NCBI RefSeq assembly: GCF_014646295.1
Contig: NZ_BMNE01000003.1
Span: forward strand, 1 to 64,000
Length of the DNA stretch: 64,000 nt
Source of the DNA: Nocardia rhizosphaerihabitans
GTDB lineage: Bacteria > Actinomycetota > Actinomycetes > Mycobacteriales > Mycobacteriaceae
Reading direction: 5' to 3'
Below the pieces are notes generated by a model. The model ran no database searches. It saw only the letters and a program-made list of their open reading frames with translations, and was not told the origin of the DNA. This document shows positions 33,484-42,594 of this stretch, piece after piece. The first letter of the stretch is position 1. Each line of letters begins with the position of its first letter. Position numbers and translations under genes: made by a program.

Positions 33484-34482
33484 TCAACCGTTCGCAGACG
33501 CTTCGGTGTCTGCGGGGCTGTGGTCTGCGTGCGCACGCTCGCTCTCGGCGTGCGCACGATCGCCGCGCGGATCGGCCTTTGCGTGCGCACGGCCGGAATC
33601 GGTGTGCGCACGGTCATTGCCATCGTGTGCACGCTTGGCAGTTAGGCCCGCGTCGGTGTGCGCACGGTCGGCGGGTACGTGCGCACGCAGTCGGTCGGCG
33701 TCGCGCAGGAGTCGGCTGACCGCTGAGCGGCTGCACCCGAGTTCGCGCGAGACGCGGCTAGCGCTCCACCCGTCGACATACCGGTGTGTGAGCACCGCAG
33801 CGACGGTGACGGGGTCGCGTCGCCCGCCGGGATCCTGATCGCAGATCAGCGCCGCCAGCGCTTCGAGATCGACTACGTCGAGAGGATCATCGCGGGATTT
33901 CCCGGCCATCTCGGAAGCTTCTGTCTGGGTGGCAGGTAACTCGGCAGCGACACCAGGGCGGGCCGACTGTGCAGCCGGGGGCTGTGGATCGGGCACGGCG
34001 GCTGCAGGCTCCGGCCGCGTGTCGGGCGGATGTGCGTGTGCCAGCGTCAACAGGGCGATCGAACTCTGAGTCATCGCGCCTTCCACAATCAAGGGCCACA
34101 GCCATGCTTCGGCGACGGGCACACCCGCGGTGATCGCCAACGCACGCAGTGCGGTGAACGACAGCCAGAACGCCCCACCGGCAATGACCACGGTCAGCGC
34201 TGTCGCGGCCCGGCGGGCGGTGGGCGAGACGGTGTTCGCGCGTGCGAGCAGCGCAACGCCGTGGACTGCGGCCAACAGCGCTAGTGGCGGGATGACGGCG
34301 ACTGCGGCAGCGACGGCCGGTAGGACGGTCGTGTGCAGGACGGCTTGGGTCGCATTGCCGACCACGCTGACTCCAGCAGCGATACACAGCTCGCTCCAGA
34401 AGAAGATGTGCGCACGGTCAGCGCGCACATCTACTCGAGTGGTCGGCTCGGTCCGAACAGTTTGCGATGATGCAGTCGGCAT
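33484..34482 (-). CDS. DUF2637/SpdB-type membrane protein fused to HTH domain
   Basis: Typical actinobacterial plasmid or ICE protein. From ATG 34482, residues 25-150 hold about four membrane helices (SELCIAAGVSVVGNATQAVL, VAAAVAVIPPLALLAAVHGV, ALTVVIAGGAFWLSFTALRA). After a Pro-rich linker comes an HTH, VAAVLTHRYVDGWSASRVSR and ELGCSRSAVSRLLRDADRL. The tail repeats [D/E]RAH at 7- or 11-residue intervals; at DNA level each RAH uses the same codons and forms GTGCGCAC. Likely involved in plasmid spread or regulation, and possibly autoregulated through these palindromes. Confidence 0.82.
   Translation of the reverse strand: MPTASSQTVRTEPTTRVDVRADRAHIFFWSELCIAAGVSVVGNATQAVLHTTVLPAVAAAVAVIPPLALLAAVHGVALLARANTVSPTARRAATALTVVIAGGAFWLSFTALRALAITAGVPVAEAWLWPLIVEGAMTQSSIALLTLAHAHPPDTRPEPAAAVPDPQPPAAQSARPGVAAELPATQTEASEMAGKSRDDPLDVVDLEALAALICDQDPGGRRDPVTVAAVLTHRYVDGWSASRVSRELGCSRSAVSRLLRDADRLRAHVPADRAHTDAGLTAKRAHDGNDRAHTDSGRAHAKADPRGDRAHAESERAHADHSPADTEASANG
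33529..33686. repeat. array of seven GTGCGCAC palindromes with 21/33-bp phasing
   Basis: GTGCGCAC starts at 33529, 33550, 33583, 33604, 33658 and 33679, with GTGTGCAC at 33625. Start-to-start distances are 21, 33, 21, 21, 33 and 21 bases, so all sites lie on nearly the same helical face. They are inside the 3' end of the DUF2637 gene and encode RAH with invariant CGT GCG CAC codons. This looks like an iteron or centromere-type array rather than only a protein repeat. Confidence 0.65.
34405..34431. promoter_or_regulatory. inverted repeat containing GTGCGCAC near start of DUF2637 gene
   Basis: GATGTGCGC (34405-34413) and GCGCACATC (34423-34431) form perfect 9-base arms with a 9-base spacer, about 50 bases inside the gene start. 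The same GTGCGCAC core as in the downstream array suggests one DNA-binding protein uses both. Confidence 0.5.
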
Positions 34483-34718
34483 GCCTGTTGGCCTCGCTTC
34501 GGGGTGGTCGTGATCAGGAGATCGCAGCGATCGGATCAACGCAGGGATGATCGGTCGGGTCGTAGGCCCGGTACACGAGGTCGTCGCCGACCCGCAACTG
34601 GTGCCCGGTGTCTCCTATGTATGGCTGCACACGAGAACAGCCGACCGACGCAGGTGAGAGTCAGTAGAACGAAACTTGACGTCCGACACGGGATCGACAC
34701 GAGTTCAGGAGGAAACGA

Positions 34719-34958
34719 TCAGAAATGTCGGGATAGGTTGGGATGCGCGCCGCGACCGTTGCCGCAGGTAACGGGCGGTTTTGGGATGTATTGAGGCCAA
34801 TCGTGAGTACTACGAACCCTATTAGGTGACAGGAAATCGATCACCGGATGGGTCGTGCCCGCCGCCCGCCGCCCCAGATAGAGCCCGACCAGCCGGTCGA
34901 GCCGTTCCTCATGCGCCCGCGCCCGGAACTCGGCCCGATGACGCAGACCACGGCTCAT
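34719..34958 (-). CDS. possible small basic protein (79 aa)
   Basis: The frame from ATG 34958 encodes RHRAEFRARAHEERLDRLVG, LYLGRRAAGTTHPVIDFL and a less ordered tail. Amphipathic helix at the N-terminus. No ribosome binding site, and the region 34540-35041 otherwise shows no gene, so this is only a candidate. No family recognised. Confidence 0.35.
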   Translation of the reverse strand: MSRGLRHRAEFRARAHEERLDRLVGLYLGRRAAGTTHPVIDFLSPNRVRSTHDWPQYIPKPPVTCGNGRGAHPNLSRHF

Positions 34959-35041
34959 CCTATGCAGGCGGCCTTTCGGCTGTTGTACCTGCCGACGTGC
35001 GGCGAGCGGCTGGGTTGCCGGTGGACGCTGTGCCGCCGTGT

Positions 35042-37324
35042 TCAGTTTGATGGATCGCCGATGAGGTCGGTGATCAGGGTCTTTCGGTGTGGATTGTGGA
35101 TTTCGGCGGAGCGGATGATGGCATCTCGATGTTGTCCTTCCCACCAGGGTGGAGTGCGTAGAAGTATTGGTGGACCAAATTGCGGCATCACCACGACTTG
35201 CCCTAGCGGAAGTGCGAGTAGGTCCGAGACCGAAAACATTGTGCGCTGTCGACCCAGCACGCGGTCGAAACCGGAGGACTGAGGCGGCGAAGCAGGGTAA
35301 CCGAGTGCCTCGAGCCGGGCGCGGGCGAACTCGATATCGGACAGGCCACCGCCAACAGCGCGAAAATCGGCGCACGACCACAAATCGGCCATGCCCTCCG
35401 CACCCCAGGACCGCACACCGTGGTTCCAGGCCCGCATCATCGCGATCGCGACAATGCCCTTGTTGCCCAAACCTGAGTAGACACGGGGAAACTCGGGCCA
35501 GCGAAGCAACTGCGGCGCATCATCGAGGACTGCCACCAGCGGTATGGGCAGGACGCCTCCGCGGCACCGACTTGCTTTGCGGGCGGCGACATCGAGGACA
35601 GCCTCGACCATGGCGCTCAGCAACGGCGCCGCGGTTCCTCGTCCGGATGACGACAAAGCGAACAGGGTGCCGTTGCGATCGAGAAACTCCAATTCGTCGA
35701 ACTGCGTCCGGGTCTCGCCCGGAGTTACCCACTGCTGAAACTCGGGGATCGCCAGGCACCGCACCATCCGCAACGCTGCATCGAATATCCGGTCGCGCTC
35801 TCTATAGTCGCTGTGGTATCGGCGGGTGAGCGCAGTAGCTGCTCGGTCGATCCCCGCTTCGCGGAGCGCGATGATGGGTTCGTCATCAGTAGGTGAGGAC
35901 AACCAATCAAGCACGGCGACAATTGATCGTCTGGCGGCAGCGGCCGCGAGCAGGAGGTTGGTGAGGAGTTCGGTGCTGGCGTCGGCGTCCGATGCCGACG
36001 GTGTCGCGTCGACTCCGTCGGCGCTGTGGGCGAAGTGCGCGGCGAGCCTGCCTGCTCTGGATTCCGCACCGAGGTGGTGAATGTTGACCCATGCGAGCGG
36101 GTCCCAGTACCAATTCGGCAGCTCGGACACCAAACTGTGTGGATCGAAGACGAACACCGGGCTGCCCCGTTCCGTACGCACGTTGCGCGTCAACGCGACT
36201 TCGTCGCCCTTTGTGGAGGTGATCAGCACGGGCCCTGGGGCATCGACGACTGTCGGTATGGAGGTTGACAAAGTGGTCCCTCGTTTGGTGCCGCAGATCC
36301 ACAGTTGGGTCTCCAGGTAGGAAGCGTAGACCGCTGAACGGCCTTGAACTGTCGTGCCGAGCCGAACTCCCGGTGCGTCGGAGGGGGCGAATGCAATGCC
36401 GTGCGACATCGCTCGTTCCCGGGCGGCTGCTGCGGTGAACGGAGTGAGCTGTCGCCGCGATAGGCGAAGCCGGATGCTTCTGCGGAGTGTGCTCAGCGGT
36501 GGTGTTTCGTCAGGGGGATCAGGTGTCGGCTTGGGCGCCTGATAGATCGGGACCGAGGGTTGAGGCGAGCTCGATGGGGTGGTGTTCCTGGCGAAGTAGA
36601 ACGGATTGGAGAACCCCGCGCTGAGTTGATCTGGTTGCGGCTTTCCGTCATTGACCAGGCGGTCGGCCGCCGCTCTGAATATGTCGTCGAGCGTGAGGCC
36701 ACGTCCCGACGTCGGAATCCCGGCTTCGATCACGTCGACGATGGCTTTGGTGAAGAAGGTCTCTGGGTTGTCCGACTCGGCCCCGAGCTGGAACCAGGCG
36801 GTATTGAAGGGTCCTGTGGCCATCATCAGGTAGGCGCCGGGGGCCGGGGGGATCTTGACCTCGGTGGCAAGGCTGCCGTTGCGATGAACCGCGAGTCCAG
36901 CGAAGCAACAGTCCAACACGGCGATCTTTGTCCGTGCCTGGCTCGAACGAAACGCGTCGCGAACGTGGCTGTATCGCAGGCTTGTGGTGCGTCTCCGGTG
37001 TGCTACCGATGTTGTTTCGCCCAGCGCGAGACAGAGTTCGTCGTCGGCATCTTGCTGCCCGTGTCCGACGAAGTAGAACAGGGCCACGTCCTTGGCTTCG
37101 TGGAAGCTGCTGACAAGCAGATCCGGCAGCTCGTCGAGCTTGCGTGGGTTGTCCACGACTGTCACGTTCTCATCCGGCCAGCTGCACAGTTGTCCGGTGA
37201 GTAGGGATTTCATTCGGTGCAGACTGGTGCGTGCGGCGGGAATCGGTTGGAGTTCGGTGTAGTCCCAGGTGCCGATCAGCACCGCGCGCGATCGGGCGAG
37301 GTCCCCGTCAAGGGCGTCTGGCAT
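35042..37324 (-). CDS. caspase-like protease fused to VirD4/TraG-like NTPase region
   Basis: Predicted effector of a biological-conflict system. Residues 1-240 are a caspase-like (C14) domain: SRAVLIGTWDYTELQPIP, ALFYFVGHGQQ with His88, and IAVLDCCFAGLA with the catalytic Cys at 139/140. A Pro-rich linker (270-300) leads to a region like conjugative coupling proteins: LETQLWICGTKRGTTLSTSIP in place of Walker A (the P-loop Lys is missing), GPVLITSTKGDEVA, SPVFVFDP, a helical insert, then VAVLDDAPQLLRWPEFPRVY in Walker B position. 760 residues from ATG 37324; overlaps the EACC1-like gene by 17 bases. Confidence 0.85.
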   Translation of the reverse strand: MPDALDGDLARSRAVLIGTWDYTELQPIPAARTSLHRMKSLLTGQLCSWPDENVTVVDNPRKLDELPDLLVSSFHEAKDVALFYFVGHGQQDADDELCLALGETTSVAHRRRTTSLRYSHVRDAFRSSQARTKIAVLDCCFAGLAVHRNGSLATEVKIPPAPGAYLMMATGPFNTAWFQLGAESDNPETFFTKAIVDVIEAGIPTSGRGLTLDDIFRAAADRLVNDGKPQPDQLSAGFSNPFYFARNTTPSSSPQPSVPIYQAPKPTPDPPDETPPLSTLRRSIRLRLSRRQLTPFTAAAARERAMSHGIAFAPSDAPGVRLGTTVQGRSAVYASYLETQLWICGTKRGTTLSTSIPTVVDAPGPVLITSTKGDEVALTRNVRTERGSPVFVFDPHSLVSELPNWYWDPLAWVNIHHLGAESRAGRLAAHFAHSADGVDATPSASDADASTELLTNLLLAAAAARRSIVAVLDWLSSPTDDEPIIALREAGIDRAATALTRRYHSDYRERDRIFDAALRMVRCLAIPEFQQWVTPGETRTQFDELEFLDRNGTLFALSSSGRGTAAPLLSAMVEAVLDVAARKASRCRGGVLPIPLVAVLDDAPQLLRWPEFPRVYSGLGNKGIVAIAMMRAWNHGVRSWGAEGMADLWSCADFRAVGGGLSDIEFARARLEALGYPASPPQSSGFDRVLGRQRTMFSVSDLLALPLGQVVVMPQFGPPILLRTPPWWEGQHRDAIIRSAEIHNPHRKTLITDLIGDPSN

Positions 37325-37649
37325 CGAGTGTCTTCGCGATCAGCTCGACGGCGTCTTCTGCGGTTGCCGCGGTAATTGTCAACTCCAGCTCGCCGGATTT
37401 GAGCGCGATCGAAACATCCCGGCGCCGTGATCGGATGAACTCGGGCAGCGTGCGGATCATCAACAGTAGAGCGCCTCCACCTCCGCCGGCCGTGGCGGCA
37501 ACCTGAAGGAGGTCCAACGTGCCCTGCTCGCCTGGACCAGGTCTTCCTGGCACCTGTTCTATTTCTAGACCGGGTATCCGTTGCACCAACTTGCGCAGCG
37601 AGTTCAGTTCGCCAGGATCTGACACTGAAATCTGAACGAACGCAACCAT
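37308..37649 (-). CDS. EACC1-like effector-associated protein
   Basis: ATG 37649 with AGGGAA directly upstream. 113 residues: VQISVSDPGELNSLRKLVQR, then PGRPGPGEQGTLDLLQVAAT, a Gly-rich hydrophobic helix (AATAGGGGGALLLMIRTLPE), basic FIRSRRRDVSIAL and a terminal beta-alpha unit. This matches the effector-associated constant component 1 pattern known to sit beside caspase-type effectors in bacterial conflict systems. Its single hydrophobic helix could place the effector at the membrane. Cotranscribed with the caspase fusion through a 17-base overlap. Confidence 0.8.
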   Translation of the reverse strand: MVAFVQISVSDPGELNSLRKLVQRIPGLEIEQVPGRPGPGEQGTLDLLQVAATAGGGGGALLLMIRTLPEFIRSRRRDVSIALKSGELELTITAATAEDAVELIAKTLDARRP

Positions 37650-37682
37650 TTCCCTGCCCCTCGCGTCAGCGGACTCAGACAA

Positions 37683-38085
37683 CTTTAGCCCGAGGAGAGG
37701 AGATACGGCAGATGGTAAGCGGGAAGCTCGGGCTAGGGCCGGTCTAGTGCGGCGTTGGCGAGTGCGAGCAGCAGAAGGGTTCCTCCCCGGGCGGATCTGA
37801 AGACCGGTGCGACTTCAGCGTGGTATTCGCGCAGCCTCAGCGACCCTCTTGAGAATGTCCAGTGCGGTGTCGGCCCACCCGATGGCGCGCCGCGGGTTGC
37901 GTCAACTACCAACGCGGGTGTCGGAGTGGCAATGACGCTGTGGTGATGCCTCGTACGGCGCCGGCCAGTAGACCTGGCAGCCCGGGCGGCGAGGCAGCGC
38001 GGTCCTGTGCAGCTTTGGAGAACCCACCTGGAATGTCCCCGCGGACACTCCGTCACAGGTCCCATCCGGGTCGGTGTCGGGGCGA
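37683..38085. other. intergenic stretch with weak coding remnant
   Basis: No firm gene. On the minus strand 37733-37900 reads PHWTFSRGSLRLREYHAEVA, PVFRSARGGTLLLLALANAA and stops, without a convincing start or binding site; it may be the end of a decayed gene. The rest shows nothing I can support. Confidence 0.3.
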
Positions 38086-38577
38086 CTATCCCAGCCAGGG
38101 GAATGCGCCGAGCGCGGCGCCGATCAACACTGCTGCCAGCCACCTCAACACCAGCGAGGGTTCGCTGGGTTTCCGGAGACGATGCGCAATCCAGATGGCC
38201 GTGCCGACCGCGAGGGTCACTGCGGAGCAGAGGATCCGTGGCCCCGGAGCATCGCCGAAGATGATCGCGAGGATCATCCAGTACCCGAACCCGAGCGCGA
38301 AATTTGCTGCTAGCCCGCGCCAATCGTCCTGCATCCACCACGGGACTGGTTCACTCGAAAGTTGCTGCGGTGGATAGCGTGGATAACTCGGCGTTGGGTA
38401 CACCGGAGGCCAGACCGGCGCCTGATAGCCGGTGGAGAACGAGCCACGGTTGGCACCGCCTTGCCGGTCTAACCTGTTGTCCCGCAACATCAGAACCGAG
38501 ACAAGCAGGCTCGCGGCGCTGATCAGGACGCCGGAGACGGCGGTGATGGCCTGAACATTGTCGGTGGTATCAGACAC
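38086..38577 (-). CDS. membrane protein, about four helices (163 aa)
   Basis: GTG 38577 preceded by AAGGG; the frame to 38751 adds Arg/Cys-rich residues without support. Helix 1 is AITAVSGVLISAASLLVSVL, then a cytosolic Pro/Tyr-rich loop (YQAPVWPPVYPTPSYPRYPP), followed by helices ANFALGFGYWMILAIIFGDA, LCSAVTLAVGTAIWIAHRL and VLRWLAAVLIGAALGAFPWL. Unknown function. It sits upstream of the EACC1/caspase pair in the same direction and may be its membrane component. Confidence 0.68.
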   Translation of the reverse strand: MSDTTDNVQAITAVSGVLISAASLLVSVLMLRDNRLDRQGGANRGSFSTGYQAPVWPPVYPTPSYPRYPPQQLSSEPVPWWMQDDWRGLAANFALGFGYWMILAIIFGDAPGPRILCSAVTLAVGTAIWIAHRLRKPSEPSLVLRWLAAVLIGAALGAFPWLG

Positions 38578-38862
38578 CCCTTCAGTTTCGGTCCATTGCG
38601 GGCGCTTGTCCCGGCTTCGAAGCCGATTGTCGAATGCTGATCGCACCCAGCCCGTTACCACCTCGCCTTCGCGAAGTAGGCAGGCGCATGGTGGCCAAAA
38701 GGCATGATACCCAACACAAACCAACTGGCATGTATTGGTGTGATTCATCATCTGGACACCAAGGGGCGGACAGCACAGGTCGCCACGCCCGCCGGGCTGA
38801 ATCGGACTGTGGATGCCGTGAGCGCGTTCGGTGGCGACGCCGGGTTCGGCGACTGTCGATGT

Positions 38863-39165
38863 TCAACAGCGGTCTCCGAGAACGGGCAGGCGACGCGCAT
38901 TGCAGTTCACCTTGGCGCTCAGGTCAGTGTCGCCATCTGCCAGCTCGGCCAGCCGGTACCAGGCGGTGTGTACCCGCTCGTCGCTGGGATCGAGGGTGAT
39001 CATCAGGTGGTAGGCGCACGCTAGCGCGCGGGTGAGGTTGTCGATGACCGAAGGTAGGGCTCTTTGGAAGCCGGTCACATCAGGTACGCGTCGACCCGTC
39101 GATGTGATCGGAATGGTCGCTGCCGGAGCTTCGGCAGCTTCGGGGGCATGGCGAAGTCGTTGCAT
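38863..39165 (-). CDS. hypothetical protein (100 aa)
   Basis: From ATG 39165 the frame encodes PDVTGFQRALPSVIDNLTRA, LACAYHLMITLDPSDERVHT and AWYRLAELADGDTDLSAKV, a helical pattern typical of a real small protein. The opposite-strand frame over the same bases is Gly/Val noise. The binding site is weak. Not recognised; divergent from the Nudix-like gene. Confidence 0.5.
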   Translation of the reverse strand: MQRLRHAPEAAEAPAATIPITSTGRRVPDVTGFQRALPSVIDNLTRALACAYHLMITLDPSDERVHTAWYRLAELADGDTDLSAKVNCNARRLPVLGDRC

Positions 39166-39288
39166 ACCAGTCAATTTGAGCCGGATCCCTCGACTGCGTA
39201 CGAGACGGCAGTGATGGTGGTTCGGCAGACTCTGTGGCAACCATGGTGGCAAGATGAGGCACACGACGGTCGGTGCGAAGGGGATCTC

Positions 39289-40467
39289 ATGGACACGGGA
39301 GCACTCGTCACAATTGCAGGTCTGGGCGCAACGTTGGTCGCCATGGTCGCGGCCGTCGTCGTGATCACGCCGAGTCGGCGTTCGAGTCGACCTGCCGTGG
39401 TGGCTACCAACGTCGCAACGTTCAAGCAACGGTCTCGTACCCTACGCGACCATCAGACCTCGCTAAATATCAAGGTGCTCGATATCAGTCCGCCATCGTG
39501 GCGGGCATCAGGAGTCCCGTTGCTGACTCGCGCGGGATGGATCTTCGACCAGCCAGTGCCGTTGGACGATGTCCACATCTGTCTCAACTCGGAGCAGCGT
39601 CCTCGCCAGGCGCTGAGCAAGCGCGAACTGCTGTACGGGTTGGACTTGTCTGGAGGGATCAGCTACAGCCAGGCAGTCACTGAGCTAGCCGGAATGAGCC
39701 ACTTCACAAACGGTATCATCTATCGTCCGATCAAAGCCGAGTTCACGAATACCGTCACGCAGATAGACTTCGAAATTGGCAACTATTTTGACTATCTTGA
39801 CACCGGTGAGATTTTCGGCTACAAGCGCAGCTGTTCGGTTAGTTCTCGATCGCTTCGAAAGGATGGTGATCCGTTCGAATTCGAATCGCGGACTGCATCT
39901 CTCGGCATCCTAACGCTCACGATATATGAAACCGGCGGAGTAGCTAGGTTTCTCATCCACAAGCGTGCCGCCAGCGTTGTCGTCGCTCCCGGCCTCTTTC
40001 ATGTCGTGCCTGCAGGAGAATTCGCCCCGTCCGACATCAGCCTCGCTGCAATCGAGCGCGACTTCTCGTTGCGGCGCAACATCGAAAGAGAATTCGCCGA
40101 AGAACTACTCGGGGACATTGATGCGCAAGGCTCCGGTGGAAAATTTCTCGACTACGATAATGAACCGCCATATCGCGAGCTCGGCGCAGCGGTGTCAGCC
40201 GGCGAGTTGAAATACTATGCGCTCGGCCTCGGCCTAGATCCCCTGACCTGGAAGCCGGAACTGCTCACTGTGGCAGTCTTTCGACATGGCTCCTTTGATC
40301 GCATCTTTGGTGGAGGTATCGTCGGGAACTTCGAGGGCACTGTCATCACGGGCAGCCAGTTTGACTGCAATCAAGTCGACAATTACCTCAACAGCGCCAA
40401 CACTCGCCTCGGAACCAAGGCGTGTCTGCAGCTGGCCTGGAAACATCGCGGCACACTGCTTAGCTAG
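39289..40467 (+). CDS. membrane-anchored Nudix-like protein
   Basis: ATG 39289 with AAGGGG seven bases upstream. An N-terminal helix (LVTIAGLGATLVAMVAAVVV) anchors a cytosolic domain of about 360 residues. Near residue 245 are LFHVVPAGEFAPSD and DFSLRRNIEREFAEELLG; REFAEELLG fits the REUxEExG core of a Nudix box. Base composition falls noticeably between about 39,700 and 40,200 compared with neighbours, suggesting later acquisition. Position next to the caspase/EACC1 genes suggests a nucleotide-sensing partner, but this is inference. Confidence 0.65.
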   Translation: MDTGALVTIAGLGATLVAMVAAVVVITPSRRSSRPAVVATNVATFKQRSRTLRDHQTSLNIKVLDISPPSWRASGVPLLTRAGWIFDQPVPLDDVHICLNSEQRPRQALSKRELLYGLDLSGGISYSQAVTELAGMSHFTNGIIYRPIKAEFTNTVTQIDFEIGNYFDYLDTGEIFGYKRSCSVSSRSLRKDGDPFEFESRTASLGILTLTIYETGGVARFLIHKRAASVVVAPGLFHVVPAGEFAPSDISLAAIERDFSLRRNIEREFAEELLGDIDAQGSGGKFLDYDNEPPYRELGAAVSAGELKYYALGLGLDPLTWKPELLTVAVFRHGSFDRIFGGGIVGNFEGTVITGSQFDCNQVDNYLNSANTRLGTKACLQLAWKHRGTLLS

Positions 40468-40558
40468 GAGGATTCGGGTTCCTTCCGTCAGCGCGAATGC
40501 TGCGGATTGGAATGCCGCGGTCTTGTCGTGGGGTTGCCGCTGACACCGTTCGCTGCGA

Positions 40559-40738
40559 CTAGGACCCCAGGGCGCAGCCGCGTTGACGGATCTTGGTGGC
40601 GAAGGTGCTCACGGTGGCGGAGTCGGCAGGGTGGCTCCAGTTCTTGCATTTGATGAGGAATATCTCCGGTGGGGCACGCAATTCGTCGATGTCGCGAAAG
40701 TTCTTTATCGAGATGTCGATCACGGCAAGTGTGAGCAC
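40559..40738 (-). pseudogene. remnant of PD-(D/E)xK-type nuclease
   Basis: About 59 codons after GTG 40738 encode DISIKNFRDIDELRAPPEIF, then LIKCKNWSHPADSATVSTFA and TKIRQRGCALGS. The E-x-K pattern EIFLIKCKNW resembles restriction-endonuclease-like folds. It begins right after the stop of the serine recombinase in the same frame, so the N-terminal half was probably lost when that element arrived. Convergent with the Nudix-like gene. Confidence 0.5.
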
Positions 40739-40765
40739 TCTGAACTCAGTTGGATGACCAATGAG

Positions 40766-42594
40766 CTACGCTCCACGAGCAGCAATGTGCGACTTTTGCA
40801 TCAGCTGATCATGAACGATGTTCGTTGCGAGAGCTGGTGTGCGTAGAGGCTCAGTCCCCCTCCGGACACCAGTGCTATCCCCAGCAGGGGATGACGCAAT
40901 GATCGTTCGATGCTCCAAGTGCGCATAGCGCACTTGGAGCTCGATTGCGTTATAGAGGTCCTTCTTGTACTCCGGCGCACCTCCAGCCAGGATCAGGCGG
41001 ACATCGCCGTGCGATTCGATGACCTTGCGGAGCTCGGTCTCACTGAACTGTTCTCGTGTGGGCAGGTAGTTCAGCTCGACCTGTGCGGAGGCTTTGTCGG
41101 CTTGGGGCGGCGTTCATCGCGTCGACCACTGCCTGCGGGTCGATTCCCGCTTCGATCGCCGCGAGATGGCGTTCGATCCGCGTGGACGCGTGCTCGATGC
41201 GCAGGCGTAGGGAGGCCCGGCGTGTGTCGCTGTCGATGTCGTCCTGTGCCGCGAGGAGTGCGTCGATCGTGCGGTCGAGGTGGTCGGGATGAAAACAGGG
41301 TGGACAGCCACTCGTCGACGGGTGCGGTGATGTCGGCTTCGCGGAGGTTCACCGTTGGAGGGTGGATTTCCCGGACGGGGCTACCGGGCGGGAGTGTGCG
41401 GGCTCGGCACCGGTAGTAGACCGCCTTGCGCAGCATTTCGCCCTGCATCTTGCGGTTGCAGATGTCGCAGTAGACCCGACCTCGGAACTGGTAGATGTTG
41501 CCGGAGTTGATCGGCCTGGTGCGGTCGAGGCGGCTGCGGGCACGGTTGCCGGCCCCGGCGCGCTTCTTTCGCTCGAGCGTGGCTTGAGTGAAGGTTTCGA
41601 CCGAGATGATCGCGGGGTGTGCAGGTTTGCGGGAGCGGACGATGCGTTGTGCGGGTGAGCGTTTGAACTTGACGATGTTGCCGGCGGCGACGTCGTCAGG
41701 GTCGAGCAGCTGTTCAGTCTTGGTCCAGCGCCCGAAGACGGCGTAGCCGGTGTAGCGGGGGTTCTGCAGGATGGCCCCCACCGTGGTGGCCTGCCAGCCG
41801 TCACCGGAACGATGCCGATTCTGTTCAGGGCGCTGCGCGGACGGGCAGGGGATGTTCTCGCGGTTGAGTTCGGTCGCGATGGCTCGATCGCTTCGTCCCT
41901 CGAGGTAGAGGCGAAAGATCCGTTGCACGACAGGGGCGGTGGCGGCATCGATGGACAGGATGCGGAGTTTGAGATTGTCCGCGGCCCGGTTCGGATTGGG
42001 GTGTGGCGGACCGTCGACGACGAGGTATCCGTACGGCGGGCGCCCGCCTTGGTGGCGACCTTCGTTGAGGACTTGCGCGTTCATGCTGGCGCGGGTGCGT
42101 TGCTGAACATGCTGGCGTTCGGACTCGCTGAGCCAGCCGAGCATGTTCATCATCATGGTGTGGGTGACGTTCTGGGGGTCGTACCGATTGCCGAGTTCGG
42201 GGACCCAGATGGAGACGTTGTAGGCGTGGATGCGGGGTGCGACCAGACTGAACTGATTGCCGAACCAGCAACGGGTGCCTTCGCCGACGACGATGCCGGT
42301 CCAGCCGCGGTCAGGGTTGCGCAGGTCGTCGAGGAGTTTGGCGGCTTCAGTGCGGCGATGCCAGGGCACCGAGCGTGATTGCCCGATGTCGAAGTAGCTG
42401 GTGACGATTCGTCCGTTGACGAACTTCTCGGCGTTGCCGAGTTGCCATTGGTAGGAGGTCTCGGGGTCCTGGTTGTCCTCGGTGCTGCAGCGGCCGTAGA
42501 AGGCCAGTTCTTCCTCGCTGACGGGATCGAGGTCGGTGGTTTCGAGTCCGAACAGGTCGTCGAGGACGGCCCACTCGTTGACGTCGGTGGTCAT
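40766..42594 (-). pseudogene. large serine recombinase with two frameshifts
   Basis: Site-specific recombinase of the large serine type. ATG 42594 with GAGGAG five bases upstream. Catalytic domain AFYGRCSTEDNQDPETSYQW (Ser about 36), helix E region SESERQHVQQRTRASMNAQV, recombinase domain (GGRPPYGYLVVDGPPHPNP, VGAILQNPRYTGYAVFGRWT) and zinc ribbon YCDICNRKMQGEML. The main frame becomes noise after EWLSTLF. Removing one base of the A-run at 41292-41295 restores HPDHLDRTIDALLAA, and removing one G at 41104-41107 restores DKASAQVELNYLP, reaching a TAG at 40766-40768. Both shifts are in 4-base homopolymers. Confidence 0.8.

Noticed and set aside
33529..33686. Repeat array considered as CRISPR
   Set aside because: Repeats are 8 bases with 13- or 25-base gaps inside a gene, and no cas genes exist; iteron-like is a better reading.
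38704..39024. Plus-strand 106-codon frame
   Set aside because: Opposite a more protein-like minus-strand frame (38863-39165); Gly/Val antisense pattern.
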